This document shows, one piece after another, positions 36,816 through 46,294 of a DNA stretch of 64,000 nucleotides. Source of the DNA: Flavobacterium gelidicaeli. Its GTDB lineage: Bacteria; Bacteroidota; Bacteroidia; Flavobacteriales; Flavobacteriaceae. Made by a program: the position numbers and the translations under genes. Where the stretch lies: contig NZ_JABSNK010000002.1 of NCBI RefSeq assembly GCF_013294005.1, positions 186,001-250,000 on the forward strand. The letters are read 5' to 3'. Position 1 is the first letter of the stretch, and each line of letters starts with the position of its first letter. Under the pieces are notes generated by a model. It had not been told where the DNA came from and made no database searches. It was given only the letters and a program-made list of their open reading frames with translations.

Positions 36816-37198
36816 AATTCAAGTTTTAAAAATTCTTCTACAATCGGTATATCTGCTTCTGCCCAATCTAAATTCAACAGTTCTGATTTATCTATTAATT
36901 TATATGCCTTATGTTCTAATAATACAATTTTACCAGAAACATAATTGGCTAAAAACGGAATAAGATTTATTTGAAAATTCCCATAATCGTAATTACTATT
37001 TGGAAGTTTTTGAATAATTTTAATTTCAATATTAATTTCTTCTCTAATTTCTCTTTTTATACAATCAATTTCACTTTCGTTTCCTTCAATCTTTCCGCCA
37101 GGAAATTCCCATTTCAATGGCAACTTCATCTTTTCACTTCTTTGAGTAACCAGAATTTTATCTTTCACAGTTATAATAGCACAGGTAACTTTAAGCAT
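36812..37198 (-). CDS. NUDIX hydrolase, MutT-like nucleoside triphosphate pyrophosphohydrolase
   Basis: 128 aa. The Nudix box is complete: Gly35, Glu41, Arg49-Glu50 and Glu53-Glu54 in GGKIEGNESEIDCIKREIREE. The WEFPGGK context is that of MutT/8-oxo-dGTPase-type enzymes. It is first in a two-gene operon with the PLD-helicase and probably hydrolyses damaged or signal nucleotides linked to that enzyme's work. Confidence 0.92.
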   Translation of the reverse strand: MLKVTCAIITVKDKILVTQRSEKMKLPLKWEFPGGKIEGNESEIDCIKREIREEINIEIKIIQKLPNSNYDYGNFQINLIPFLANYVSGKIVLLEHKAYKLIDKSELLNLDWAEADIPIVEEFLKLEL

Positions 37199-37397
37199 AA
37201 TTTATATAATTTTAAGCTAGAACTACAAAAATCAACATTTTTGGTAAATCAACTTAACTGATAAGTTGTTTTGTAAAAGTAATCTATTGCTCATGATATA
37301 AAATGATGCTGTTATTCAATTTATATAATTTGATAACACTAATGCCTTTTAAAAGGAAGTTATAACCAATTAATCAATACAAATCTTTGTTGAAAAA

Positions 37398-37436
37398 AAA
37401 AAGACAATCAAAACATATAGTATTGATTGTCTTTTT
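37398..37436 (-). terminator. Terminator of the DUF2452 gene
   Basis: AAAAAGACAATCAA / TTGATTGTCTTTTT forms a perfect 14-bp stem with A/T runs on both sides; usable from either strand. Confidence 0.85.
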
Positions 37437-37468
37437 CTTCATGAATGACTATTTATTTAAAAACAACC

Positions 37469-37879
37469 CTACACCCTATTCCCATCAAGCACCACCCACT
37501 TTTTATCGCTGTTCAACTTAAAGGTACCAATGTGTTCTCTATTCCATTCTAGCGGGCTAATTAGCGAAAGAAAGTTAACGCCTGAAGCATCACGGTACAA
37601 ATGGTAGATTTCGCCTATTACGGGCTCAAATGAGAACTTAGCGCTATACACTAATTCGTTCCACTCGTATTCTTCCATTAACTTTTGGTACTGTAGTTTG
37701 AGTTCGTTGAATTTATTTCCCAGCTCCTTATTTACATTTTCGATTCCTCTACTCTTCCAGGATACCACGTCGTCAATGCGTATTGCAGGTGCGCCTACAT
37801 TTGTAGCATAGGGTAAAACATTAGCATGGTATCCTTCATTAGTACTGTAAACGACATTATCTGGCTTTTTATCTTGCAT
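37469..37879 (-). CDS. DUF2452 domain protein
   Basis: 136 aa, no signal peptide. The sequence KPDNVVYSTNEGYHANVLPYATNVGAPAIRIDDVVSWKSRGIE matches what I recall of DUF2452. The C-terminus has FEPVIGEIYHLYRDASGVNFLSLISPLEW. Function unknown. Monocistronic. Confidence 0.78.
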   Translation of the reverse strand: MQDKKPDNVVYSTNEGYHANVLPYATNVGAPAIRIDDVVSWKSRGIENVNKELGNKFNELKLQYQKLMEEYEWNELVYSAKFSFEPVIGEIYHLYRDASGVNFLSLISPLEWNREHIGTFKLNSDKKWVVLDGNRV

Positions 37880-38038
37880 GGAACGGTATCTTAAATAATT
37901 GAAATGAATTATTGTTTAACTAAATTAAAACAAAGTTAAACAAAAAAAATAAATCAAACTAATAATTTCATAAATCGGCACTAAAAAACACACAGCAAAA
38001 GCGCTTAAAGCAATCTTATAAAACGACATTAATTGGTA

Positions 38039-40096
38039 TTAATCAGGAATTGTATTTGTGATTGGTATGGTAAAACTAAAAGAACTTCCGTGGTCTGGTT
38101 TACTACTCACCGTGATTCTACCACCTAGTTTTTCAACAAAATCTTTACAAAGGACCAAACCTAATCCGGTTCCTTCTTCATGACTGGTTCCTAGTTTTGA
38201 CTTTTTATAATCAACTATAAAAAGATTATGTAAGTCGGCAGTAGCAATTCCTATTCCGTTATCATTTACTGTAATTTTTACAAATTTCCCCACTACCTCT
38301 GCTTGAATCGTAATGCCTCCTTTAGCGAACGAAAATTTAATGGCATTAGAAATTAAATTCCTAATGATTGTTGCTACCTTGTTTTTATCAGTAACAACAT
38401 TCAAATCACTGGCAACTTGATTCTCTATTGAAATCTCTTTTTGTAATGCTTGGATTTCCAATAATTTTAATTCCTCATTGATTAATTTATAGAGTGAAAG
38501 CTTTTTGTTTTTTAGTGGTTTTTCCTGGTCAATTGCCCAGACCAATACATCATTTAGAATTTCGGATGCTTTAGTAGCAGATTCTTTTATAACATTCAAA
38601 AAAATAACGTGCTCTTCCTCATCATATTCATCATCATTTTGAAGCATCATATCAGTAAAGGCTTCAATAGAACTCAACGGGTTTTTTAAATCATGTGCAA
38701 TAATCTTAAAGAGTTTATTTTTAGTATTATTTAGGTCGCTCAAATAATCATTTTGTACTTGAACATCATCCTTTAAAGTATTAATTTGATCCGACTTTGT
38801 TTTAAGTAAAGCGTATATTTTATTCTTTTCTTTTTGTTGGTAAAACAAGAATATAATTAAGGAAATTAGTACTAGCGTAATAAATATTAAAAGGTAGGTT
38901 ATGTTCCTCCTAGTTTGCAATTTTGAGTACACGCTTTCGTTTTTTAGCTTTAGCTTATTTATTTCAAACTGTGAGTTCTCTAGTTCGTTTAAACTCTGAA
39001 ATAACTGAATTTTTTTTTGATCTATATTCCTAAAAGAGCGCTCATTGATTACGATATACTCATTTTTTAATTGCAAGGCTTTAGCATGCTTACCCGTTTT
39101 TTCATAAATATTTGAGAGCGCGAGCACATTTAGTGCCTGAATCTCCATGTCTCCATGAATTTTAGCATAGTTGATGCTTTTATTAGAAAATGTAATTGCT
39201 TCATTATAAAACCCTTGTTTGAATTTGGCTTCAGCTATATTGAGGTAGATTAATGCATGCAGGATTTTTACATCCATTTTTTCAGAAATAGCTAAGGATT
39301 TTTCGAAAAATAAAAGGGCTCTATTGTAGTCTTTTAAATGAATGTAGCAATCGCCTAGGTTATTGTAATTAATTGCTAGATTGTATTCATCTTGTTTGTA
39401 TTTTAAACTAGCAATCGATTTATTGTAGAGTTCGATTCCTTTTTCAATTTCATTATTGTCTGCGGTTACATTTGCTATATTAATGTATGAAGAGGAGATC
39501 CCTTTATAATTTTTATATTTTAAAAATATCGCCAGGGCTTTATTCAAATAGCCCAAGGCAACTTTATCATTTTTGTTACCATAGATTGTTCCAATACCGT
39601 TGTAACAAAAGGCTACCCCAATATCGTTATTGTCCTTTCTATAGGAATTTAATGCTCTTAAAAAGTATTTAAAAGCAATGTCTTCTGAGTAAACATAATA
39701 ATACGATTCGGCTAGGTAATAATTTAGTTTGCTTAAGTTCTTACTGTCTTTAGAATTTTCATAAAAAATAAGCGCTTTATTAAAGGTTTTTATTGCTTCA
39801 AAATATTCATAATTCTTCCAGTAATAGATTCCTTTTACTAAAAAAACTTTTGCAATTTGTTCCTGAGATGCTAAGATAGTAGCTTTTTCAATTGCTTTTT
39901 TAAAAAACAATTGCGCGTATTTATCTTTAGAAAAAGAATATTGAACCGCTTTAGTCAAATAGGCATCTATCGTTAAGGTATCCTTTATAAATTCTTCATC
40001 AATAGTAACTTCGCTGTAGGTTTTAGCTTTTATATACTGACCAATCGCAAAGTGGGGTATCACGAGAAGCAGAATAATCCATAATGTTCTTTTCAT
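38039..40096 (-). CDS. TPR-containing sensor histidine kinase
   Basis: 685 aa. A signal peptide or first helix (MKRTLWIILLLVIPHFAIG), about eight TPR repeats (about 50-365), a coiled coil, one transmembrane helix (about 400-420), then HisKA with phospho-acceptor His468 (IIAHDLKNPLSS). The HATPase domain has N-box NLISNAIKF, DNGIGI (613-618) and GTGLGL (643-648). The TPR part is periplasmic. No response regulator is adjacent, so its partner is elsewhere. Confidence 0.93.
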   Translation of the reverse strand: MKRTLWIILLLVIPHFAIGQYIKAKTYSEVTIDEEFIKDTLTIDAYLTKAVQYSFSKDKYAQLFFKKAIEKATILASQEQIAKVFLVKGIYYWKNYEYFEAIKTFNKALIFYENSKDSKNLSKLNYYLAESYYYVYSEDIAFKYFLRALNSYRKDNNDIGVAFCYNGIGTIYGNKNDKVALGYLNKALAIFLKYKNYKGISSSYINIANVTADNNEIEKGIELYNKSIASLKYKQDEYNLAINYNNLGDCYIHLKDYNRALLFFEKSLAISEKMDVKILHALIYLNIAEAKFKQGFYNEAITFSNKSINYAKIHGDMEIQALNVLALSNIYEKTGKHAKALQLKNEYIVINERSFRNIDQKKIQLFQSLNELENSQFEINKLKLKNESVYSKLQTRRNITYLLIFITLVLISLIIFLFYQQKEKNKIYALLKTKSDQINTLKDDVQVQNDYLSDLNNTKNKLFKIIAHDLKNPLSSIEAFTDMMLQNDDEYDEEEHVIFLNVIKESATKASEILNDVLVWAIDQEKPLKNKKLSLYKLINEELKLLEIQALQKEISIENQVASDLNVVTDKNKVATIIRNLISNAIKFSFAKGGITIQAEVVGKFVKITVNDNGIGIATADLHNLFIVDYKKSKLGTSHEEGTGLGLVLCKDFVEKLGGRITVSSKPDHGSSFSFTIPITNTIPD

Positions 40097-40480
40097 TCAC
40101 TTTTTTTACTACGTAGGAAATAGCATTCCAACAATAAAATAATTATAATGCGAATATAACCTTAAATATTAAATAGTTATCCTAATTAATATATTAAAAA
40201 AAACAATATTTAATAGTTTTACAACATAAAACCTTCACTTTAACGATAAAAAAAGTATTTGGACTATAAAATGGAGCATATTAGTGCTGCCACTTATAAA
40301 GTAAAAAACAGCTTTAGGTAACGTTTACCAATACTTTTATATAACGTCATGACGCTATAACCAGTGGCAAAGTTCGTGACCGATATTTTTCGGCTACTGC
40401 TAAAGTTATTGCGGAACGTGATTTTATAACAGATTTTGTCATTAGTTATAACGGATGTTGGGAGATGGTTTTTTTTTAAA
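40097..40480. other. Gene-free stretch between the histidine kinase and a small membrane protein
   Basis: No ORF is supported. The 40310-40450 part is less AT-rich (GTAACGTTTACC, CGTCATGACG, CGATATTTTTCGG). It looks like a decayed element or an untranslated region, but I cannot identify it. Confidence 0.4.
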
Positions 40481-40936
40481 TTAATTTTTCTTTAACAACT
40501 TTGTACTATAACTAAATTCACAATCACCATTTCCATTATAACCCATTGCTCCCCATTTACCATCATTATAATATTCCATTTTGTAAACCAAAAGAATTGA
40601 ATTTTTTGAGTAAATAAGAATTTGATTTGTTATTTTAAATTTATCAAATGGTATATTGAACATTATGTTATCATATCCTTCATTTTTGATTATCCTATTT
40701 TCTATCGTATCATTTTTATCGACAAGAATTATTCGTAATTCGGCATTATGTTTTTCATAAAAGTCGTCAATTCTGATCAAAGGATTATCAGTAACAAATT
40801 TCATATTTTTACAATTTTCATCATCTTCAGTACTCCGTTCTCTACTTGTAATCATTCCATAATAAAACCAACCAAAAATCAGCAAAATAATAGCAAATAT
40901 TCCGAAGATAAATGTTAAACATCCTTTAATTTTCAT
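40481..40936 (-). CDS. Small membrane-anchored hypothetical protein
   Basis: 151 aa. One N-terminal transmembrane helix (about 5-28) and a soluble domain with two Cys (Cys42, and one in GNGDCEFSY). No recognised family. Likely exposed to the periplasm. Confidence 0.65.
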   Translation of the reverse strand: MKIKGCLTFIFGIFAIILLIFGWFYYGMITSRERSTEDDENCKNMKFVTDNPLIRIDDFYEKHNAELRIILVDKNDTIENRIIKNEGYDNIMFNIPFDKFKITNQILIYSKNSILLVYKMEYYNDGKWGAMGYNGNGDCEFSYSTKLLKKN

Positions 40937-41123
40937 TTGTTGCTTGATTAGGTTATTGAATTCTCTTTCGATTTATCAAAATCTCTGCCTATTACTTAAT
41001 AGCCAATAAGAGTAAATTTATAATCTGTTATTGCATTAGGACGGCGTAAGTTGTGACAAAAACAGCTTGTACTATATTGTAGTAATTTTATGTGTTAAAT
41101 ACGACTAATTCCATTTGCTACAG

Positions 41124-41164
41124 CAAAAAAAAGCCTCGTTTTAAAGCTATAAAACGAGGCTTTT
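41124..41164 (-). terminator. Terminator of the envelope operon
   Basis: AAGCCTCGTTTTA (41131-41143) pairs with TAAAACGAGGCTT (41150-41162). On the minus strand it is followed by a T-run. It lies just past the EnvC-like gene. Confidence 0.88.
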
Positions 41165-41179
41165 ACATATTATAAAAGA

Positions 41180-42469
41180 TTACTTAGGAGACAACCATCC
41201 TTTAGGATCTGTATATGTAGTATTTTGAAGTAATAGAAATTTAATTACTGTTTTACCCGTGTCTCCATTCGTTCTAACACGTCCTATTGTTTGCTTTATG
41301 CTCACTTTATCACCTTTACTTACGGATACGGAGCTCAAATTTTGATAAATTGTAAAGTAATCTCCATGTTGTATCATCACCGCTTTGTTCACCGGTGAAA
41401 GAACCATAACACTAGCTACCTCACCTCCAAAAACTGCAAGTGCACTTGCGCCATCATTTGTTGTGATTTCGACACCACTATTGTGAATTACAAGCGTATT
41501 GTAAATAGGATGTGCTTGATCTCCATAACCTAATGATATAAAACCTTTTTCAACAGGCCAAGGCAAGTGACCACGGTTAGCTCTAAAATTATCAGCAATG
41601 AGTTTGGACTCTGGCGTTAATTCAATTCTAGATGATGATACGGGTTCTTTGGCTACTGTAGCAGCAACTTCTTTAGGTGTTGCATTTGATTTCTCGGCAA
41701 GTGCTTTTGCTTTTGCTTTCTCTAATGCTGCTTTTCTATTGGCTTCAGCAATGGCTTCTCTAATTAAGCGATCAATTTGCTTGTCTATTGTTTTAGATTC
41801 TCTTTGTTTTTTTCGAATATCAGAAACGATTCTATTTTTATCTTTCTTGATTTCGTTAACCAATTTTTCTTGTTCTACCTTTTCTTTTTCTAATACAACA
41901 CGCTCTTTTACATTCTCAGCTAGTAGTTTTTGTTTAACTACTTTCTGGCCGTTTAGCTTTTTATTGGTAACCACTAAATCCGTAGATTTTGAATTTATTT
42001 CTTCACCTTGCGCCTTTCTAAAATTAGTGTATTGTTTTAAATATTGTGCTCTTTTATAGGCTTGTAAAAAAGTTTCTGACGATAAAATAAACATAGCACG
42101 ACTTTGCTCTGACCTGCTTTTATAAGATTTCACAATCATCTTTGCATAATCCTGTTTTAAAACAACAAGTTCTTTATTTAGTTTGTTTATTTTCAATTGA
42201 TTCAAATACATATCGTTAGCTAACAATTTAGTTTGCTTTTCGGTAGTACTGATTAAGTTTTCTTTAAGTCGGATTTTATTTTTTTGAATCATAAAAACAT
42301 TCATCGCCGACTTTTCCTTCGACTTAACCGACTTTAATAACGCTTCGTTATCACGAATCTCTTTTTGAATTTGTGCCTTTCTTTGTTCCAACTTTTCTTG
42401 TTGGGTAGATTGACTCCACAAAACCGAAGTCATGCATATACAAATTAGGCTAAGGAAAAATTTTGGCAT
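41180..42469 (-). CDS. EnvC-like murein hydrolase activator with M23 domain
   Basis: 429 aa from the ATG at 42469 (MPKFFLSLICICMTSVLWSQ, signal peptide). A TTG at 42490 opens the frame further but is not needed. A long coiled coil (about 20-260, rich in K/E/Q) precedes a LytM/M23 domain (about 300-420) with GHLPWPVEKGFISLGYGDQAHP and VMIQHGDYFTIYQNL. The catalytic HxH is degenerate, as in EnvC, so it probably activates amidases in septal peptidoglycan cleavage. Last gene of the operon starting at 47854. Confidence 0.9.
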   Translation of the reverse strand: MPKFFLSLICICMTSVLWSQSTQQEKLEQRKAQIQKEIRDNEALLKSVKSKEKSAMNVFMIQKNKIRLKENLISTTEKQTKLLANDMYLNQLKINKLNKELVVLKQDYAKMIVKSYKSRSEQSRAMFILSSETFLQAYKRAQYLKQYTNFRKAQGEEINSKSTDLVVTNKKLNGQKVVKQKLLAENVKERVVLEKEKVEQEKLVNEIKKDKNRIVSDIRKKQRESKTIDKQIDRLIREAIAEANRKAALEKAKAKALAEKSNATPKEVAATVAKEPVSSSRIELTPESKLIADNFRANRGHLPWPVEKGFISLGYGDQAHPIYNTLVIHNSGVEITTNDGASALAVFGGEVASVMVLSPVNKAVMIQHGDYFTIYQNLSSVSVSKGDKVSIKQTIGRVRTNGDTGKTVIKFLLLQNTTYTDPKGWLSPK

Positions 42470-42492
42470 CTTAAAAAAATATTTTGGCAAAT

Positions 42493-43263
42493 TTACTTAA
42501 TTATAACTCTATTATAACCATTTGGAACGCTATATGGAAAAGAAAGTTCTTCATTAAAGGAAATAGTATTGTAATCCAGACTAATTTCAGCCTTTCCTTC
42601 CTTTTGATAACTGTTAATCACCACATTTGTAGGCATTGCATATTCGTTAAAAATCTTATTATCGGCATAAGCAATTTGAATCATTCTAGATTCTTTTGTT
42701 TGCGTGATCTCTTGTTTTTTTACTTTAAAATCAGTTGCGTCAATATAAAAAGTTTTCTTCGTATTACCTTTTTCGGCATCATCTAAACGGTATAATTGTT
42801 CCACTAGTGATTCAATGTATTTCCCTTTAGACAAATCGTCTAATGCTTCGCCAGTTAGCATGTTTTGTACTTTGCCATAATCAAGATCTGTTCCTAACCA
42901 TTTACTTAATGAACTAAAGTCACCTTCAAAATAAGTGCCTTTAATTTTCTCGTAATAACTAACAGATGTAGGTGTTATAGAAGCTTTGGCCATAGTGATT
43001 CCTAAAAAACGAATGCTAACTAAAATTTGCTCGTCTTTTTTAATTCTGATTTCAGCAGTTACATTTTGCGTTTGTTTTTCATCAGCATAGCGCACGCTCG
43101 ATTTAATGTATAAAGTAGTATACTCTATTTTATTACTATAATGTTTGTCAATTATTGTTTTTGCTTTTAGGAATGTTGCCGGTTCAGTGGCATCAGTAAC
43201 AACTGACTTTGCCTTACATGCAACCATTAAAACGAGGACTATTAAAGCGGCTATTTTTTTCAT
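42493..43263 (-). CDS. DUF4292 domain lipoprotein
   Basis: 256 aa. The lipobox is LMVAC (Cys16). DUF4292 relatives resemble LolA/LolB-like lipoprotein carriers; visible landmarks are ILVSIRFLGITMAKASITPTSVSYYEKIKGTYFEGDF and the C-terminal FPYSVPNGYNRVIIK. It starts 3 nt after the TPR gene ends and ends 23 nt before the EnvC-like gene. Envelope assembly is inferred from context. Confidence 0.88.
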   Translation of the reverse strand: MKKIAALIVLVLMVACKAKSVVTDATEPATFLKAKTIIDKHYSNKIEYTTLYIKSSVRYADEKQTQNVTAEIRIKKDEQILVSIRFLGITMAKASITPTSVSYYEKIKGTYFEGDFSSLSKWLGTDLDYGKVQNMLTGEALDDLSKGKYIESLVEQLYRLDDAEKGNTKKTFYIDATDFKVKKQEITQTKESRMIQIAYADNKIFNEYAMPTNVVINSYQKEGKAEISLDYNTISFNEELSFPYSVPNGYNRVIIK

Positions 43264-43266
43264 AAT

Positions 43267-44613
43267 TTAATTATTTTTTAATAATTGGTTGGCTTTAGAA
43301 AAATAAAATTCTTTCTTTTTCATATCGCCCAATCCGTTGTAAGCTTCGCCTAACTGAATATTAAAATTTATTTCTAAAGGCACATCTTCTACTAAGTAAT
43401 CTTGTCCTGATTCTAGAACGTCCTTAGCTTTTTTAAATTGTGTTAGCTGGTTGTACGCCAATCCCTCAAAGTAATAAAACTGTGGTTGAGCAGGAAAAAC
43501 GGATATCATTTCATCAGCAAGCTTAGCCACTACATCAAATTTTTTAACCTCAGTATATGCTTGAAGCAAAAGTAAATTTGTTTCGAGATCTACTGTTTTA
43601 CTTTTTTTAATGGCTTTTTCATAAAGAGCTATCGCTTTATCCCATTGTTTTTTATTGTGGTAAAATTTTCCAATTTCCAGAGCCACATTAACATCCGGAT
43701 CTGTATCAAAATAATTAATTGCTTTGTCTAAATCAGCACTATACTGCGGATTTTTATTTACATAAAGTAAGAACTCATTTAAAACACGGTGCTTAATTTT
43801 AGAATCTATTTGCGTACTCGCCAAAACAATATTCATGGATTGAACCGCTTTTTGACCTTCATTATTTTCTAAATAATTCTTGAATAAGCTAACATGCGCC
43901 CACTCTGAACTTGGAATCTCACTTTCAAGTTTATTAACTGTTTGGGTAACTTTTTCCAGATTATTATTCTTCGAATAAAGGTAGATTAACGAAATATAGT
44001 TCCCTTCTTCTTTTGGGTTCTTTGCAATTAGCGCTTCAAGATTACTAATCTCAGCACCTTGATATTTGGGCTGCGATAAAATTTGAATTTTATACAAATC
44101 CCTTCTATCCGTAGCTCCTGTAGTTTCATTAAGTTCATTGATTAAATCTAATGCCTTATCAAACTGAGCCGTATTCATGTAAAGTGACGTAAGGTCTTCT
44201 TTAAATTTTGGATCAAAAGTGATTAATTTGTTAATCGTAAAAATGGCATTAGCATAATTTTTAGTAGCATAATCAACATCATACATTCCTACCCAAAACC
44301 ATTTGTTAGTCGCATCAATTTTTGTGGCTTGTTCAAACGAGCTATAGGCATTTTTATATTCTTTAAGCGCCAAATAATTTTTTCCTAATTCAAAAAAAAC
44401 AGTCGCATTCTGGGGTTCTATTTTTAAACATTGCTCTAGGGAAACGATTGCTTTATCATAATTTTCGATTCCTTTTTGTTTTAATGATTCATAAAAATAA
44501 TCTTGAAATTTATCTACATCTTGTTTGATATCTTCTGGTTGTATTTGTGCCAATAGCAAATTAGAATTGCTTAGCAAAACAAGAAACAGCAATAAGAGTG
44601 TTCTATTTTTCAT
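43267..44613 (-). CDS. Exported tetratricopeptide repeat protein
   Basis: 448 aa from the ATG at 44613, which begins a signal peptide (MKNRTLLLLFLVLLSNSNLLLAQ). The frame extends to 44631, inside a hairpin, so that start is unlikely. About nine TPR units follow, for example YDKAIVSLEQCLKIEPQNATVFFELGKNYLALKEY. A periplasmic scaffold of the envelope operon. Confidence 0.88.
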   Translation of the reverse strand: MKNRTLLLLFLVLLSNSNLLLAQIQPEDIKQDVDKFQDYFYESLKQKGIENYDKAIVSLEQCLKIEPQNATVFFELGKNYLALKEYKNAYSSFEQATKIDATNKWFWVGMYDVDYATKNYANAIFTINKLITFDPKFKEDLTSLYMNTAQFDKALDLINELNETTGATDRRDLYKIQILSQPKYQGAEISNLEALIAKNPKEEGNYISLIYLYSKNNNLEKVTQTVNKLESEIPSSEWAHVSLFKNYLENNEGQKAVQSMNIVLASTQIDSKIKHRVLNEFLLYVNKNPQYSADLDKAINYFDTDPDVNVALEIGKFYHNKKQWDKAIALYEKAIKKSKTVDLETNLLLLQAYTEVKKFDVVAKLADEMISVFPAQPQFYYFEGLAYNQLTQFKKAKDVLESGQDYLVEDVPLEINFNIQLGEAYNGLGDMKKKEFYFSKANQLLKNN

Positions 44614-44629
44614 ATTTATTTTATAAAAC

Positions 44630-44673
44630 ACCTACACTACAATGCGTGCAAATTTACGCATTGTAGTGTAGGT
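44630..44673 (-). terminator. Perfect 18-bp hairpin between the nucleotidyltransferase and TPR genes
   Basis: ACCTACACTACAATGCGT (44630-44647) and its exact inverse (44656-44673) enclose an 8-nt loop. It is followed on the minus strand by GTTTTAT, weakly T-rich. It sits within the operon and may act as a partial terminator or processing site. Confidence 0.65.
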
Positions 44674-44678
44674 ATTGT

Positions 44679-45695
44679 TTATTCTAAAACCGAATAATCT
44701 CCAATACTAATACTCGTGAAATCACCATCATAACTAACATGGTTTCCTATCATGGCATTGTCTAGTTTAGCATTACTAATATGCGAATGTGTTTGCACTA
44801 AACTATTCACAATCGTACTGTTAGTCACGTGACATCCTTTACCAAGTGATACATTAGGCCCTACGGTAGCATTAGTTAATATAACATCATCACCAATATA
44901 ACAAGGGGGAATAATTGTTGCATTATCTAATCGTACGTTTGCAGCAACTAAATTTACTTGATCTTTATCTAAAAATCCTAACATTCTAGAATTAGTTTCT
45001 ACCGTTACGTTTTTATTTCCGCAATCCATCCATTCGTCTACGCTACCTGTTTTAAAAACTTTACCGTTGTTCATCATGGCTTTGATACCATCATTGATTT
45101 GGTATTCGCCTCCGTTTTGAATATTATTATCCAATACGTTTTGTAATTCTTTTTTTAAATCAGCCACTTCTTTAAAATAGTAAATCCCAATAACAGCTAA
45201 ATCACTAACAAACTTCGCTGGTTTTTCAACTAGTTCTGTGATCTCATTATTGGCATTCATTTTAACCACACCGTAAGCTTCTGGCTCATCAACTTGTTTT
45301 ACCCAGATAACAGCATCAGCAGCAGGGTCAAGATCAAAATCAGCCCTGATCAAAGTATCTGCATAAGCGATTACCGCTGGTCCTGACAAAGATTCTTTGG
45401 CACACATAATCGCGTGACCAGTTCCTAATGGTAAGTCTTGGCGGTAGATTGATGCTTTGGCACCTAATCCTTCAGCAAGATTTTCTAAACTTTTTACTAC
45501 ATCGTCACCAAAAAATGCTTCATCACCAAGGATAAAAGCAATTTCTTCAATAGGTTCTTTTAATATTTTGGCAATATCTTGAACTAAACGGTGTACTATA
45601 GGTTGACCTGCAACCGGAATTAAAGGTTTAGGAACTGTTAATGTATGTGGACGTAAACGCGAACCACGTCCAGCCATAGGAACTATTATTTTCAT
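44679..45695 (-). CDS. Sugar-phosphate nucleotidyltransferase with left-handed beta-helix tail
   Basis: 338 aa from the ATG at 45695 (MKIIVPMAGRGSRLRPHTLTVPKPL). The GxGxRLxPxT...PKPL signature of glucose-1-phosphate thymidylyltransferase-like enzymes is complete. The C-terminus (about 250-338) has hexapeptide repeats (VRLDNATIIPPCYIGDDVILTNATVGPNVSLGKG). It makes an activated sugar for envelope glycans. The frame reaches 45716, but that part lies in the CCCCC/GGGGG repeat. Confidence 0.92.
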   Translation of the reverse strand: MKIIVPMAGRGSRLRPHTLTVPKPLIPVAGQPIVHRLVQDIAKILKEPIEEIAFILGDEAFFGDDVVKSLENLAEGLGAKASIYRQDLPLGTGHAIMCAKESLSGPAVIAYADTLIRADFDLDPAADAVIWVKQVDEPEAYGVVKMNANNEITELVEKPAKFVSDLAVIGIYYFKEVADLKKELQNVLDNNIQNGGEYQINDGIKAMMNNGKVFKTGSVDEWMDCGNKNVTVETNSRMLGFLDKDQVNLVAANVRLDNATIIPPCYIGDDVILTNATVGPNVSLGKGCHVTNSTIVNSLVQTHSHISNAKLDNAMIGNHVSYDGDFTSISIGDYSVLE

Positions 45696-45699
45696 ATTT

Positions 45700-45803
45700 A
45701 TCCCCCTAGCCCCCAAAGGGGGAACTCCTATTAGGGGTCAATAGGCTTTATGTTAATATTTATTTTATATACGTTTTACTTCCCCCTTCGGGGGTTAGGG
45801 GAT
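45700..45803 (-). repeat. Intra-operon palindrome with CCCCC/GGGGG arms (dut-nucleotidyltransferase gap)
   Basis: The arm 45700-45726 (ATCCCCCTAGCCCCC, AAAGGGGGAACT) and the inverted arm 45778-45803 (ACTTCCCCCTTCGGGGG, TTAGGGGAT) flank about 50 nt of AT-rich DNA. Each arm is itself a small hairpin. It fills the whole gap between the dut stop and the next ATG. Confidence 0.8.
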
Positions 45804-46237
45804 TACTTTACTCCTGTGCTACCAAAACCGCCTTCTCCTCTTGAAGTTTCTGATAATTCTTGTACTTCAATCCACTCAGCGCGGTCGTGTTTTGCAATAA
45901 TTAGCTGTGCGATTCTCTCGCCGTTGTTGATTACAAAATCTTGATTGGATAAATTTACTAAAATCACGCCAATTTCTCCTCGGTAATCAGCATCAATCGT
46001 GCCAGGACTGTTCAAAACTGTAATTCCGTTTTTGAATGCTAAACCGCTTCGTGGTCTTACTTGTGCTTCGTAGCCAATAGGTAGTTCGATAAAAAGTCCC
46101 GTTTTTACAGCAGTTCTTTCTAATGGTTTTAATGTGATTGACTCTAATAAATTAGCTCTTAAATCCATTCCTGCCGATGCTATGGTTTCATAGTTTGGTA
46201 AGGTATGTTGCGATTTATTGATGATGTTTATTTTCAT
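45803..46237 (-). CDS. dut: dUTP diphosphatase
   Basis: 144 aa. All five trimeric dUTPase motifs are present: [35 protein letters not shown] and the C-terminal GEGGFGSTG. Hydrolyses dUTP to dUMP and pyrophosphate. Located between the flippase and nucleotidyltransferase genes. Confidence 0.97.
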   Translation of the reverse strand: MKINIINKSQHTLPNYETIASAGMDLRANLLESITLKPLERTAVKTGLFIELPIGYEAQVRPRSGLAFKNGITVLNSPGTIDADYRGEIGVILVNLSNQDFVINNGERIAQLIIAKHDRAEWIEVQELSETSRGEGGFGSTGVK

Positions 46238-46294
46238 TATAATTTTTTTTATTAAAGGGACTGGTTTCTGTGTGCCCGTTTTGTATTTTATTTT

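Noticed and set aside
33675..37470. Integration site for a helicase island at tRNA-Asn
   Set aside because: No copy of the tRNA 3' end is visible on the far side (37199-37468) and no integrase is present, so a site-specific island is not shown.
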